64,000 nt of DNA from Lacticaseibacillus porcinae (GTDB lineage Bacteria; Bacillota; Bacilli; Lactobacillales; Lactobacillaceae): contig NZ_RHNS01000003.1 of assembly GCF_003946305.1 (NCBI RefSeq), positions 124,001 through 188,000 on the forward strand, given 5' to 3'. How positions within the stretch are numbered: the stretch's first letter is position 1; every line of letters begins with the position of its first letter. The notes beneath the pieces were generated by a model, which worked only from the letters and a program-made list of their open reading frames with translations, had not been told where the DNA came from and did not search any database. The position numbers and the translations under genes were made by a program. Shown here one piece after another: positions 7,875 through 15,835 of this stretch.

Positions 7875-8724
7875 CTACGATCAACAATATTTCACCGGTG
7901 AACGCGCATTATTTCAAGCACATGATGCGCAAATCGCCAACTCGACTTTTGCAGCTGGGGAATCGCCTTTAAAAGAAGCTCGAAACATTACCCTTAACAA
8001 CAGTATTTTTAAATATAAGTATCCTTTGTGGTACGCCAAACACGTTACTGTGAACGATTCAATTTTAGAAACCATGAGCCGTAGCGGCATTTGGTACACT
8101 GACGATATTTCACTGACTGACACCACTGTGCAAGCACCGAAAGAATTTCGCCGGAGCCATCACATTAAACTCGATCATGTGCATTTTGCCGATGCGGAAG
8201 AAACCCTTTGGCAATGCGATGATATTCACATCGATCACGTCGACGCCACTGGCGATTACTTTGGGATGAACAGCTCAAACATCTCCATCGATCACCTTAA
8301 CTTAGTCGGCAACTATGCCTTTGATGGTGGCAAAAACATTGAAGTCCACAATTCTACTTTCGTCACCAAAGACGCCTTTTGGAACTGCGAAAATGTCACC
8401 ATTTATGATTCCACGATCAATGGCGAATACTTAGCTTGGAACACCAAAAATCTCACCTTGATCAACTGCACCATCGAATCAGATCAAGGATTGTGTTACA
8501 TTGACGGCTTGAAAATGATCAATTGTAAACTCTTGCGGACCGACCTCGCCTTCGAGTATTGCAAAAACATCGATGCAGATATTCACAGTCACATCGATTC
8601 TGTCAAAAACCCGATTTCAGGGCAGATCACTGCTGATTCGATTGGTGAAGTGATTCAAGATGATGATCAAATCGACACCACAAAAGTCGCCGTTCATACT
8701 CGTTTGCAGGCCCAAGCATCATAG
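7867..8724 (+). CDS. DUF3737 family protein
   Basis: A 285-residue protein made of short repeating strands such as NITLNNSIF, HVTVNDSIL, NVTIYDSTI and NLTLINCTI, spaced about 20 residues apart. This is the pattern of a right-handed parallel beta helix. The sequence matches what I know of DUF3737, a family common in Firmicutes with no established function. There is no signal peptide. It starts eight bases before the lyase gene ends and is the last gene of the MerR operon. A role linked to the lyase substrate is only inference from the operon. Confidence 0.85.
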   Translation: MTNYDQQYFTGERALFQAHDAQIANSTFAAGESPLKEARNITLNNSIFKYKYPLWYAKHVTVNDSILETMSRSGIWYTDDISLTDTTVQAPKEFRRSHHIKLDHVHFADAEETLWQCDDIHIDHVDATGDYFGMNSSNISIDHLNLVGNYAFDGGKNIEVHNSTFVTKDAFWNCENVTIYDSTINGEYLAWNTKNLTLINCTIESDQGLCYIDGLKMINCKLLRTDLAFEYCKNIDADIHSHIDSVKNPISGQITADSIGEVIQDDDQIDTTKVAVHTRLQAQAS

Positions 8725-8731
8725 CTTGTCC

Positions 8732-8760
8732 TTGACAAGATTAGAAAACCGTTGTAAGTT
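8732..8760 (+). promoter_or_regulatory. Promoter of the aminotransferase leader
   Basis: TTGACA (8732-8737), a 17-bp spacer and TAAGTT (8755-8760). An inverted repeat TTGTAA/TTACAA (8752-8757 and 8769-8774) overlaps the -10 box and start site and could be an operator. Confidence 0.6.
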
Positions 8761-8791
8761 AATGGCAATTACAAGTTAAGGAAGTTATCTT

Positions 8792-8845
8792 ATGACACAT
8801 AGTTTGACCACATCACCACGATTTTTCTCCCGGTATTTCGGATAG
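8792..8845 (+). CDS. Leader peptide rich in Phe/Tyr (17 aa)
   Basis: The short frame encodes MTHSLTTSPRFFSRYFG. AAGGAAG at 8778-8784 sits seven bases before the ATG, a proper ribosome site. Four of its last seven residues are aromatic (Phe11, Phe12, Tyr15, Phe16), which suits a sensor of charged tRNA-Phe and tRNA-Tyr. Its last codons form the 5' arm of the first leader hairpin, so the ribosome position decides which RNA pairs form. The downstream gene encodes a class I aminotransferase. No protein homology supports it; the case rests on position, ribosome site and RNA folding. Confidence 0.75.
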   Translation: MTHSLTTSPRFFSRYFG

Positions 8846-8968
8846 TCATCCGATACGCCCGGGAAATTTTGTGGCGCGCGGATGACTGAAGCATCCGCGA
8901 GTCAGGCTGATATCACTTTTTTGAAAGTGAACCCGACACCGGATGCAAATGCGTCTGGTGTCTTTTTT
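8828..8968 (+). promoter_or_regulatory. Transcription attenuator upstream of aminotransferase
   Basis: Six segments pair in two exclusive ways. OFF: 1:2 (TCCCGG 8828-8833 with 8859-8864 plus TCGGAT 8838-8843 with 8848-8853), 3:4 (CGCGGATG 8877-8884 with 8892-8899) and the terminator 5:6 (8935-8946 with 8951-8962, then TTTTTT). ON: 2:3 (AGTCATCCG 8844-8852 with 8879-8887, nine perfect pairs) frees segment 4, whose GCATCCG (8891-8897) pairs with 8940-8946 and breaks the terminator. A ribosome paused at Phe11-12 would mask segment 1 and select ON; one at the stop codon would mask segment 2 and select OFF. Confidence 0.82.
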
Positions 8969-8995
8969 AACGGTAAAAGAAAGAAGGAAGCTTCA

Positions 8996-10186
8996 ATGCC
9001 CAAAACCAAACCAGGTTTACTGAAAGATCTCAAACATACATATGACGGCCTCGGTGCCAACCCAATTCGGGTGTTTGATGCCGAAGCTAGCAAAATTGAA
9101 GGCGTCGTCAAGTTATCTCTCGGTGAACCTGACTTCAACGTCCCAGAACATATCAAACAAGCAGCGATTGATTCAATTAACAACGACGAATCCCACTATG
9201 CACCAACACCAGGATGGCCTGCCTTTCGACAAGCTGTTGTCCATTTTCTCAAAGATCGCTACGACTTAGATTATGATGCTAACACAGAAGTGACAGTGAC
9301 CGTCGGCGCGACTGAAGCCTTACATTCTTGTTTGGATATTGCATTGAACCCTGGTGACAAGATCTTGATGCCGAGTCCAACCTTCTCCTTATATGATCAA
9401 CTCGTTCGCATCAACGGCGCAGAACCCGTGTACATGAACACTGAAAGTACCGGTTTTGTGCTGACGCCTGAACAATTGCAACAAGCCATTGATGAGGTCC
9501 ACCCAAAGGCGATTTTGTTGAACTTCCCTTCTAATCCGACTGGTGTCACTTACAGCAAAGCACAAGTTGAAGCGTTAGCTGCGGTGATCGCCAAAACCGA
9601 CTTGATCGTGATTTCTGATGAAATTTACTCTGAACTCACTTACGGTTCAACGCATTATTCTTTTGCTAAAGCCTTGCCAGAACAAACGTTGCTGATCAAT
9701 GGTGTTTCCAAGTCACACGCGATGACTGGCTGGCGGATCGGCTTTGTCGCTGGTCCTGCTGACTTGATGAAAAAAGTGATTTTGGCTCATGCCTTTAACG
9801 TCACTTGCCCATCAAATCCAGCTATGGCCGGTGCGATTGAAGCCTTATCCACTGAAGCTGGTCGTGAAGATTCATTGGCGATGAAAGCCGAATACATCAA
9901 GCGGCGTGACTTTGTGGTGAATGCCATGACTAAAATGGGCTTCGGGGTACCAAATCCTAACGGTGCATTCTACGTCTTTGCCAAGATTCCTGCAGGCTAC
10001 ATTCAAGATGGCAATGATTTTTGTTATGACTTGCTTCACAAAAACAAACTGGCACTGATTGCTGGTAACGGCTTCGGCCCTGGTGGTGAACATTATGTTC
10101 GCTTGAGCTATGCCGCTTCAATGGCTGACTTACAAGAAGCAATGAAACGCCTGCAAGCTTACATTGACGAAAACAAACCGGCTTAG
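8996..10186 (+). CDS. Aminotransferase class I, probably aromatic or branched-chain
   Basis: A 396-residue PLP-dependent transaminase of fold type I. Seen: SLGEPDFNVPEHI near the start, the cofactor-contact TVGATEALHSCLD, NFPSNPTGVTY, SDEIYSEL, the PLP lysine in GVSKSHAMTGWRIG near residue 238, and YVRLSYA near the end. It resembles lactic-acid-bacterial AraT/PatA enzymes that interconvert aromatic amino acids and keto acids; the Phe/Tyr leader peptide supports an aromatic substrate. The ATG at 8996 has AAGGAAG upstream; a longer in-frame start at 8882 lies inside the attenuator and is rejected. It is a single-gene transcript ended by a strong terminator. Confidence 0.9.
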   Translation: MPKTKPGLLKDLKHTYDGLGANPIRVFDAEASKIEGVVKLSLGEPDFNVPEHIKQAAIDSINNDESHYAPTPGWPAFRQAVVHFLKDRYDLDYDANTEVTVTVGATEALHSCLDIALNPGDKILMPSPTFSLYDQLVRINGAEPVYMNTESTGFVLTPEQLQQAIDEVHPKAILLNFPSNPTGVTYSKAQVEALAAVIAKTDLIVISDEIYSELTYGSTHYSFAKALPEQTLLINGVSKSHAMTGWRIGFVAGPADLMKKVILAHAFNVTCPSNPAMAGAIEALSTEAGREDSLAMKAEYIKRRDFVVNAMTKMGFGVPNPNGAFYVFAKIPAGYIQDGNDFCYDLLHKNKLALIAGNGFGPGGEHYVRLSYAASMADLQEAMKRLQAYIDENKPA

Positions 10187-10190
10187 TACA

Positions 10191-10223
10191 AAAAATTCCT
10201 GACTACGCGTCAGGAATTTTTTT
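10191..10223. terminator. Bidirectional terminator
   Basis: AAAAATTCCTGAC (10191-10203) pairs perfectly with 10209-10221, with A and T runs on both sides, between two convergent genes. Confidence 0.9.
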
Positions 10224-10232
10224 GTATTCAAG

Positions 10233-10715
10233 TTAGTGTTTTTGCACAGGGATCCACATTTCACCAGTCACATCGCCATCAACGTCACTGAGCACTACGG
10301 CAGCATTAGGACCACCAACATAAGCATAATCTCCGATCTCGCCGAGGGCTTTGCCGAATGCTTCTCCTTCTAACATCCCAAACAATTGACCAGCCGTTGC
10401 CGCAGAGCCTGTGACCACCAGATATTGAGACTCTGGGAAACTAATTGCACGGGCATTTGCCGGCGCTTCAGCATCAGACGCCACCCCAGCGTAATACCAC
10501 ATTTCGTTTTGGTAGGCTTCATTCACTGCAAACAAATGCGAATCTGGTGCCATATCCGTCAATTGCTTTAAGCGACCGTCAGCGGTCACTGCTTCCCACA
10601 AAGCTTGTTTTTGACGGGTAATTTGAGCAAATTTATCGGCGCCTTCACCATATTGCACGGTGCGGCCAAAGCCTAAGATCGTAAAAGCAGTTTTGTGTTC
10701 GATTGAATAAGTCAT
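10233..10715 (-). CDS. GyrI-like small-molecule-binding protein
   Basis: A 160-residue free-standing effector-binding domain of the GyrI/SbmC/AraC-effector type. The pattern of two beta-alpha-beta halves is visible, with FTILGFGRTVQYGEG early and MWYYAGVASDAEAP centrally, then YLVVTGSA in the second half. Such domains bind hydrophobic small molecules or drugs and some hydrolyse them. There is no DNA-binding region. It is divergent from a WYL-domain regulator across a short shared control region, which suggests the regulator governs it. Confidence 0.75.
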   Translation of the reverse strand: MTYSIEHKTAFTILGFGRTVQYGEGADKFAQITRQKQALWEAVTADGRLKQLTDMAPDSHLFAVNEAYQNEMWYYAGVASDAEAPANARAISFPESQYLVVTGSAATAGQLFGMLEGEAFGKALGEIGDYAYVGGPNAAVVLSDVDGDVTGEMWIPVQKH

Positions 10716-10762
10716 GTTTTAGTTCTCCTTCTTGGTTGATGAGCCTATAATAAAAGCCAAAT

Positions 10763-10779
10763 GTATCAAAAGTTGACAC
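10763..10779. promoter_or_regulatory. Candidate operator for the WYL regulator
   Basis: Inverted repeat GTATCAA-AAG-TTGACAC, six of seven half-site positions matching, lies between the divergent GyrI-like and WYL genes, just upstream of the WYL start. Confidence 0.5.
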
Positions 10780-10793
10780 CTTTGGGAGAAATC

Positions 10794-11750
10794 ATGCAAA
10801 AAAGTTTGCGGATCCAAACTGAGATGCGCTACATCAATAATCGCGAGCGGTTCAACATTAAAGACTTACAAATGGAATTTGAAATTTCTCGTGCTACCGC
10901 CATCCGTGATCTCGATGAAATTCAAACCTTAGGCCTGCCACTGACCAGTCAACCAGGACACAACGGCGGCTATGCTGTCTTACGTAATCAAACGTTGATA
11001 CAAGTGCAATTCAATCAAACAGAGCTCGCGGCATTGTTTACGGCATTTTTAGCGACGACCAACGCCCAACTCCCATTTCTCAAAAGCCGCCAAGCCATCG
11101 TTGAGAAGCTTTTGGCGATTGTCTCACCTGAACAAAAACAACAATTACTCGCGCTGCGGCAGATCTTAGTATTTGAAAATACCAATCCTGACGATCCTGA
11201 CTTACTCGAACTCACTGATCATGCGCCTGATCAACTTGGCCCACTGATTGCCTTGGCGACGCAAACCAAAGCCTTACAATTCACTTACACCAAAGTCAAC
11301 GGTGAACAAACCACTCGAAAAGTCTGGCTCAATCACATTTATCAACGGATGGCGACGTGGTACTTCGACGGCATGGATATCGACAAACACGCCACCCGGC
11401 TATTTCGCGTCGATCGCATCGCCGAGCTGTCAGCAGGGGATTTCAAGGCCCTGACGGAAGCGACGATCAAAGCTTGGCAATCACAGGCAACACCCCCGAA
11501 TGTCGATTTACAACTCGATGCAGAAGCGATTTCTCGCTTTCGGCGTTATCATCAACCAGGACGCAGTTTACAATTTTTGGATCCGTTTCAACAATCGGCG
11601 CGGTTGATCGATCATTTGAATGATCAAGACCCCAAAGCTTGTGCCATGTATGCAGATTGGCTGTTAAGTTTAGGCACTGGGGTACAAGTTAAGCAGTTAC
11701 CACAAGCGGTCACTGACCAAATCAAAGTGCGACTACAAGCGTGGCAATAA
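10794..11750 (+). CDS. WYL-domain transcriptional regulator
   Basis: A 318-residue YafY-type regulator. Residues 1-60 form a DeoR-like winged helix (RFNIKDLQMEFEISRATAIR then DLDEIQTLGLPL). Residues about 130-220 are the WYL domain, with TWYFDGMD in the place of the usual W-Y-L segment and a DRI ending. A C-terminal WCX-like region follows. WYL domains sense ligands such as nucleotides or ssDNA. The ATG at 10794 has GGGAGAA upstream; an in-frame ATG at 10761 lies over the probable operator. Divergent to the GyrI-like gene, which it probably represses together with itself. Confidence 0.83.
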   Translation: MQKSLRIQTEMRYINNRERFNIKDLQMEFEISRATAIRDLDEIQTLGLPLTSQPGHNGGYAVLRNQTLIQVQFNQTELAALFTAFLATTNAQLPFLKSRQAIVEKLLAIVSPEQKQQLLALRQILVFENTNPDDPDLLELTDHAPDQLGPLIALATQTKALQFTYTKVNGEQTTRKVWLNHIYQRMATWYFDGMDIDKHATRLFRVDRIAELSAGDFKALTEATIKAWQSQATPPNVDLQLDAEAISRFRRYHQPGRSLQFLDPFQQSARLIDHLNDQDPKACAMYADWLLSLGTGVQVKQLPQAVTDQIKVRLQAWQ

Positions 11751-11814
11751 ATTTTTCTTATGATGCCGCCCAAGATTTTGGCATTGCGCTATCATGGATT
11801 GAGGAGGAGACCTC

Positions 11815-12510
11815 ATGCAAAAGACCTTATTATTAGTCGAAGATGAACCAGGTTTGGCAGATTCCTTACAAACTGAATTTCAATTAGAAGATTTCAACGT
11901 GATTTGGGCCGCAGACGGTGAAGCCGCTTTGCAACAATTCACTGACCATCAAGACCAAATCAATGTAATCATTTTAGATTGGATGTTGCCCAAACTCGAT
12001 GGCTTTTCCGTCTTACGCCGTATCAGAAAACACAGCCAAGTGCCGATCATTATGCTAACGGCGCGTGATTATATCGGCGATAAAGTCGCCGGGCTGACCG
12101 GTGGTGCTGATGATTACATGACCAAGCCATTTGAAATGGAAGAATTGATTGCCCGCGTTGAAGTTGCCTTACGTCACAGTCAACCACTGACGCAAGCAGC
12201 ATCGAGTTTACAAGTCGCGGACTTACAAGTCGATTTGGATACCAAACGCGTCACCCGCAACGGTCAAATCATCACCTTAACGCAGCGCGAATTTGAATTG
12301 TTAGTCGCCTTGCTTCAAAACCAAGACCAACCTTGTTCGCGCGATGATTTGCTCAACACAGTGTGGGGCGTGGATTTTGACGGCCAGCCGAATATTTTAG
12401 ATGTTTACATTAAAAACCTCCGCACCAAAGTCGATCAAGGGACGCCAAAGCTGATCCATACTGTCCGCGGTGTGGGTTACATGTTATCTGATGCGGTGGC
12501 CAGTCGATGA
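11815..12510 (+). CDS. OmpR-family response regulator
   Basis: A 231-residue two-domain regulator. The receiver has Glu9-Asp10, phosphorylation site Asp55 in ILDWMLPKLDG, Thr82 and Lys104 in MTKPFEMEEL. The winged-helix output domain covers about 130-227, with LTQREFELL and HTVRGVGYML typical of OmpR/PhoB. GGAGGAG precedes the ATG. It overlaps its histidine kinase gene by four bases (ATGA). The membrane-glycosylation operon starts 225 bases after the kinase, so it is the likely target. Confidence 0.93.
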   Translation: MQKTLLLVEDEPGLADSLQTEFQLEDFNVIWAADGEAALQQFTDHQDQINVIILDWMLPKLDGFSVLRRIRKHSQVPIIMLTARDYIGDKVAGLTGGADDYMTKPFEMEELIARVEVALRHSQPLTQAASSLQVADLQVDLDTKRVTRNGQIITLTQREFELLVALLQNQDQPCSRDDLLNTVWGVDFDGQPNILDVYIKNLRTKVDQGTPKLIHTVRGVGYMLSDAVASR

Positions 12511-13856
12511 AAAAAAATCAATCCAGCGCTGCCATCATGTGGCGGCAGTTGATGACAATGATCACAGTGCTGACGTTAGCATTGACCGCAGTGATTTTGA
12601 TCGCTGTGTCCCACCAGATCCTCAAGCAAACACAAAGCGAATCTGATCATGTCATTGCCAGCTTAAAAAATGCCATCATTGACGATGACGACGATTGGGA
12701 AAATTGGCGGAAAAATTCGACTTTGGATACGTCGACTAGCTATGTGTATGTCCGCAATGCCCGCGCAGACGCCAAAGTCAAACATTACTATTCCCCGAAT
12801 GCAGATGATTTGTTGTCGATCGACCCGGTGGCCATTCCGATCAACAAGCATCTCTATTATCGCCCACACTTCGGCCTCCTGTTTCGTCGCACCGGCCATG
12901 CACGTGGCATCTATTACACGTTATGGTTGAGCATGGATAGTTCGGTGAAAATCTTACTGCGCGTTGTCGAAGCCACGGTGATGTTGTTGGTGATCACCTT
13001 GTTTATCGCGCCGTTTTACATTCGCCGGCTCACGCAACGGTTGACTGATCCGCTGACGACGCTTTCTAACAGCACTAAAAAATTAGCCTCTGGCACTGGC
13101 GAAGATTTATTGCCGGTACCCAAAACCCCTACGGAAGTCGGCGAGCTAGCGACTGATTTCAATCACCTGCTGACGGAATTGCATGATCGCCAGGAACAGC
13201 AAAAAACCTTCATCCTCAATGCTGCTCATGAATTACGCACCCCGATCGCCACCATTCGCAGTCACTCGCAACTGATCGAACGCCGCGGTAAGGACCATCC
13301 TGAAGTGATCCCCAAATCTGTCGCCTACATCACGCAAGAATCTCGGCAAATGGAACAACTAGTTGAAGAGTTGCTGGCGTTGACCCGAGCTGATCGATTG
13401 ACGGTTGACCTCCATGCGGTTGACTTGACGAAACTAATGCACGACCTGACGCAAAAACTCCAAAACACGATCCCGCAAAGCTTAGCTGTAACTATTGCAG
13501 ACGACGTTCAAATCAATGCCGATGAATCAGCTTTGGAGCAAATTATCGACAACCTCGTTGCTAACGCTTCTAAATATTCACCAAAAGATTCACCGATTGC
13601 CGTCACTTTAGGCGTTGCTGACGATCAAGCACTGATCACCGTCGCTGATGGCGGCAGTGGTATCAGCGCTGCTGACAAGCCGCATGTCTTTGAACGCTTT
13701 TATCGCTCAGCTGACGTCCGCGGTACTGTTACTGGCACTGGGTTAGGGTTAGCGATCGCCGCCCAGCTCGCCGAACGGTTCCATGGCCGCTTTGAAATTG
13801 CCGATAACGAACCCACTGGCACCATCATGCGTTTGTATTTACCAATATTATCTTGA
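12507..13856 (+). CDS. Sensor histidine kinase
   Basis: A 449-residue membrane kinase. One membrane helix lies at about 14-36 and another at 150-172; between them is an extracellular sensor of about 110 residues with a run of Asp near 58-64. A HAMP linker follows (about 173-228), then HisKA with His241 in NAAHELRTP and HATPase_c with NLVANASKYSP, VADGGSGI and GTGLGLAIA. It should phosphorylate Asp55 of the upstream regulator. The stimulus is unknown; the acidic external loop could bind cations or cationic peptides, which is inference. A strong terminator ends the pair. Confidence 0.93.
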   Translation: MKKNQSSAAIMWRQLMTMITVLTLALTAVILIAVSHQILKQTQSESDHVIASLKNAIIDDDDDWENWRKNSTLDTSTSYVYVRNARADAKVKHYYSPNADDLLSIDPVAIPINKHLYYRPHFGLLFRRTGHARGIYYTLWLSMDSSVKILLRVVEATVMLLVITLFIAPFYIRRLTQRLTDPLTTLSNSTKKLASGTGEDLLPVPKTPTEVGELATDFNHLLTELHDRQEQQKTFILNAAHELRTPIATIRSHSQLIERRGKDHPEVIPKSVAYITQESRQMEQLVEELLALTRADRLTVDLHAVDLTKLMHDLTQKLQNTIPQSLAVTIADDVQINADESALEQIIDNLVANASKYSPKDSPIAVTLGVADDQALITVADGGSGISAADKPHVFERFYRSADVRGTVTGTGLGLAIAAQLAERFHGRFEIADNEPTGTIMRLYLPILS

Positions 13857-13862
13857 CCGACT

Positions 13863-13894
13863 AAGCGCCTCAGCAAATGCTGAGGCGCTTTTTT
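13863..13894 (+). terminator. Terminator of the two-component operon
   Basis: AAGCGCCTCAGC pairs perfectly with GCTGAGGCGCTT (13863-13890, loop AAAT) and is followed by T. Confidence 0.92.
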
Positions 13895-13936
13895 GGTGCA
13901 AATAAATATTTTTTTGAACCGATTAATCACGACTTT

Positions 13937-14003
13937 CTGAAAAAAATTCAGAATTGGGCCCCACCACCATCGCAACGACTGACGGTTTCTGAAAATTACT
14001 CAG
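13937..14003 (+). promoter_or_regulatory. Two CTGA-N7-TCAG boxes
   Basis: CTGAAAAAAATTCAG (13937-13951) and CTGAAAATTACTCAG (13989-14003) are 15-bp imperfect palindromes 52 bp apart, both preceded by TT. A third box of the same form lies before the DUF915 hydrolase gene at 19370. They flank the operon next to the two-component system and may be regulator sites. Confidence 0.45.
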
Positions 14004-14025
14004 TTCCTGTTTAGATGACATTAGT

Positions 14026-14053
14026 GTTACAAAGATTGGCGCCATCATATACT
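14026..14053 (+). promoter_or_regulatory. Promoter of the membrane glycosylation operon
   Basis: GTTACA (14026-14031), 16 bp, TATACT (14048-14053), 28 bases before the first ATG and about 25 bases past the second palindromic box. Confidence 0.4.
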
Positions 14054-14080
14054 AACGATGTTGATGAAGGAGGTCTGCTC

Positions 14081-14518
14081 ATGCGCCTACGAACCCATCC
14101 GATATTTGGATTACAACTGCTGGTCGTGGCGATGATCGGCACTTTCGCTTCTGAACTGCTAGCCAATGATATTAGTGCTTTAGCCGTCACAATTTTCACA
14201 TTGCCATTGTTGCTCGGCGTCCCTGCTGGCGGCAGCCATCATGCTAACGGTGCTGCGTTGATCACCATGGTCATCGGCGTGATCACCAGTTTATGGTTGG
14301 TGGGTCACGTGGTCGCTATGGGCCTCATGCTACTTGCCACCATATTAGCTTTTGTCGCCTTTCGCCGTAGCAATGCGACCACTGCTTTAGTTGTGGCGAT
14401 CGGTGTGGCACTGGGCACAACATTATTTCCCCATTTGGTGATGAACACTTGGCTGGTGCTACTGATTTACTGCCTGTTCATCATCGGTTGTCATTTGATC
14501 GCGAAAACATCCAATTAA
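14081..14518 (+). CDS. Small integral membrane protein
   Basis: A 145-residue protein with about four or five hydrophobic helices and short loops (LQLLVVAMIGTFASELLA, then VTIFTLPLLLGVPAGGSHHA). I do not recognise the family. The ATG at 14081 has GAAGGAGG upstream; a longer frame from 14015 runs through the promoter. It is the first gene of the DedA-PAP2-glycosyltransferase operon and ends ten bases before the DedA gene, so it probably works with that membrane machinery. Confidence 0.75.
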   Translation: MRLRTHPIFGLQLLVVAMIGTFASELLANDISALAVTIFTLPLLLGVPAGGSHHANGAALITMVIGVITSLWLVGHVVAMGLMLLATILAFVAFRRSNATTALVVAIGVALGTTLFPHLVMNTWLVLLIYCLFIIGCHLIAKTSN

Positions 14519-14528
14519 GGAGTCGCTT

Positions 14529-15188
14529 ATGTCTATCTTATTACTCACGACCTTGATCCCCAATCTCTCGCAATTATTACCAGCTTTGATCAGTCAATGG
14601 GGCGCTTTGATCTACATCGGTTTGTTTTTGGTGATCTTCATCGAAACTGGTGTCGTGATCTTACCGTTTCTGCCAGGGGATTCTTTATTATTCCTCTGCG
14701 GGTCACTTGCAGCTCTTGCAAACGGCGGCCTCAACATTTGGATCTTGTGGGGTTTGCTGATCGTCGCGGCTTTCGTCGGCGATTCGCTGAATTTTGAAAT
14801 TGGTGAACACTTCGGCGGTTGGCTGACGCAAAATCAAAAACTCCAACGCTTCATTAAACCTGAATATCTCGATCGTTCCGCCAAATTTTTTGAAAAACAT
14901 GGCAAAGCCGCGATTTTCTTAGGTCGGTTCATGCCGATTATTCGCACCTTCATCCCCTTCACTGCTGGGATTTCCAAAATGCATTACCGCAGCTTCGTCT
15001 TTTACAACTTATTAGGCGGCATCGCTTGGGTGACCATCGCTTTAGGGGCAGGCTTTTTCTTCGGGAATGTCGCCATTGTCAAAGCGCATTTTGAACTGAT
15101 CATGATCGCCATTATCATCATTTCCTTGTTCCCTGCTGCCATTATGGCATTACGCAACAAAAAAGGAGGCCGCGTCGATGTCGACTAA
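14529..15188 (+). CDS. DedA family membrane protein
   Basis: A 219-residue protein of the DedA/VTT family. The family core is clear: FIETGVVILPFLPGDSLLF near residues 37-56, GDSLNFEIGEHFGG, and FLGRFMPIIRTFIPFTAGIS near 130-150, the latter being the reentrant signature with the conserved Arg and Pro residues. DedA proteins act in membrane lipid homeostasis and some carry undecaprenyl phosphate across the membrane. Placement beside PAP2, GT2 and GtrA genes fits recycling of a lipid carrier. It overlaps the PAP2 gene by 11 bases. Confidence 0.9.
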   Translation: MSILLLTTLIPNLSQLLPALISQWGALIYIGLFLVIFIETGVVILPFLPGDSLLFLCGSLAALANGGLNIWILWGLLIVAAFVGDSLNFEIGEHFGGWLTQNQKLQRFIKPEYLDRSAKFFEKHGKAAIFLGRFMPIIRTFIPFTAGISKMHYRSFVFYNLLGGIAWVTIALGAGFFFGNVAIVKAHFELIMIAIIIISLFPAAIMALRNKKGGRVDVD

Positions 15189-15834
15189 AACTTCACGGTT
15201 GCTAGGGACCTTCAGCTTAGCCGGCTTTGCCACGTTAATGATCGGCGTGATGACGCATGCCGCTTGGCTGAGTCAACTCGATCGCCAACTGTTTAAGCTC
15301 ACGGCTGCAAAAACGCCGATCAATACCGCGTTTTACAAACTGATCGCCCAACTCGGCAGTCCCTTGATCGCAATTTTACTAACTTGTGCGTTAGGTCTTT
15401 GGGTATTTTTCAAAGTCAATCCCACCACCGGCGTCTTCATTGTGTTCAGTCAATTTCTCGGCTCTGCCATTGCAGAAGGCTTCAAGTTGATCGTCCAACG
15501 CGCAAGGCCGACGCAACAGTTAGTCGCAGACACTGGTTATTCATTTCCCAGTGGGCACACCTTTTGTACCGCGATATTAGTCGCCTCTGTATTGTTAGTC
15601 CTGCTACCTCACCTGCATGATCCTGAACAACAGCTAGTCGCTGTGATCATCGGTTTGTTGTGGATCGCATTGGTTGCGATCTCCCGCGTTTACTTGCGCG
15701 ACCACTTCGGCACTGACGTCATCGCCTCTGCCACATTAGCAGGTGGTTTCTGGGGTTGGTTGATCCCACTGCGCCGCAAACTTGAAAATATGCTGGAACC
15801 TTTAATTCCCCAATCCTTGAAAGGAAGTCATTAA
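15178..15834 (+). CDS. PAP2-family lipid phosphatase
   Basis: A 218-residue membrane phosphatase with the three PAP2 motifs: KLIVQRARP, YSFPSGHTF and SRVYLRDHFGTDV, carrying the catalytic His residues, and about six hydrophobic helices. Members dephosphorylate undecaprenyl pyrophosphate, phosphatidylglycerol phosphate or similar lipids at the outer face. Beside a DedA transporter and lipid-linked sugar enzymes, an undecaprenyl-pyrophosphatase role is likely. GGAGG lies inside the end of the DedA gene. Confidence 0.9.
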   Translation: MSTKTSRLLGTFSLAGFATLMIGVMTHAAWLSQLDRQLFKLTAAKTPINTAFYKLIAQLGSPLIAILLTCALGLWVFFKVNPTTGVFIVFSQFLGSAIAEGFKLIVQRARPTQQLVADTGYSFPSGHTFCTAILVASVLLVLLPHLHDPEQQLVAVIIGLLWIALVAISRVYLRDHFGTDVIASATLAGGFWGWLIPLRRKLENMLEPLIPQSLKGSH

Positions 15835-15835
15835 C

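Noticed and set aside
8882-8995. Longer N terminus for the aminotransferase (start at 8882)
   Set aside because: It would translate through the attenuator and terminator, lacks a ribosome site, and adds residues foreign to the family.
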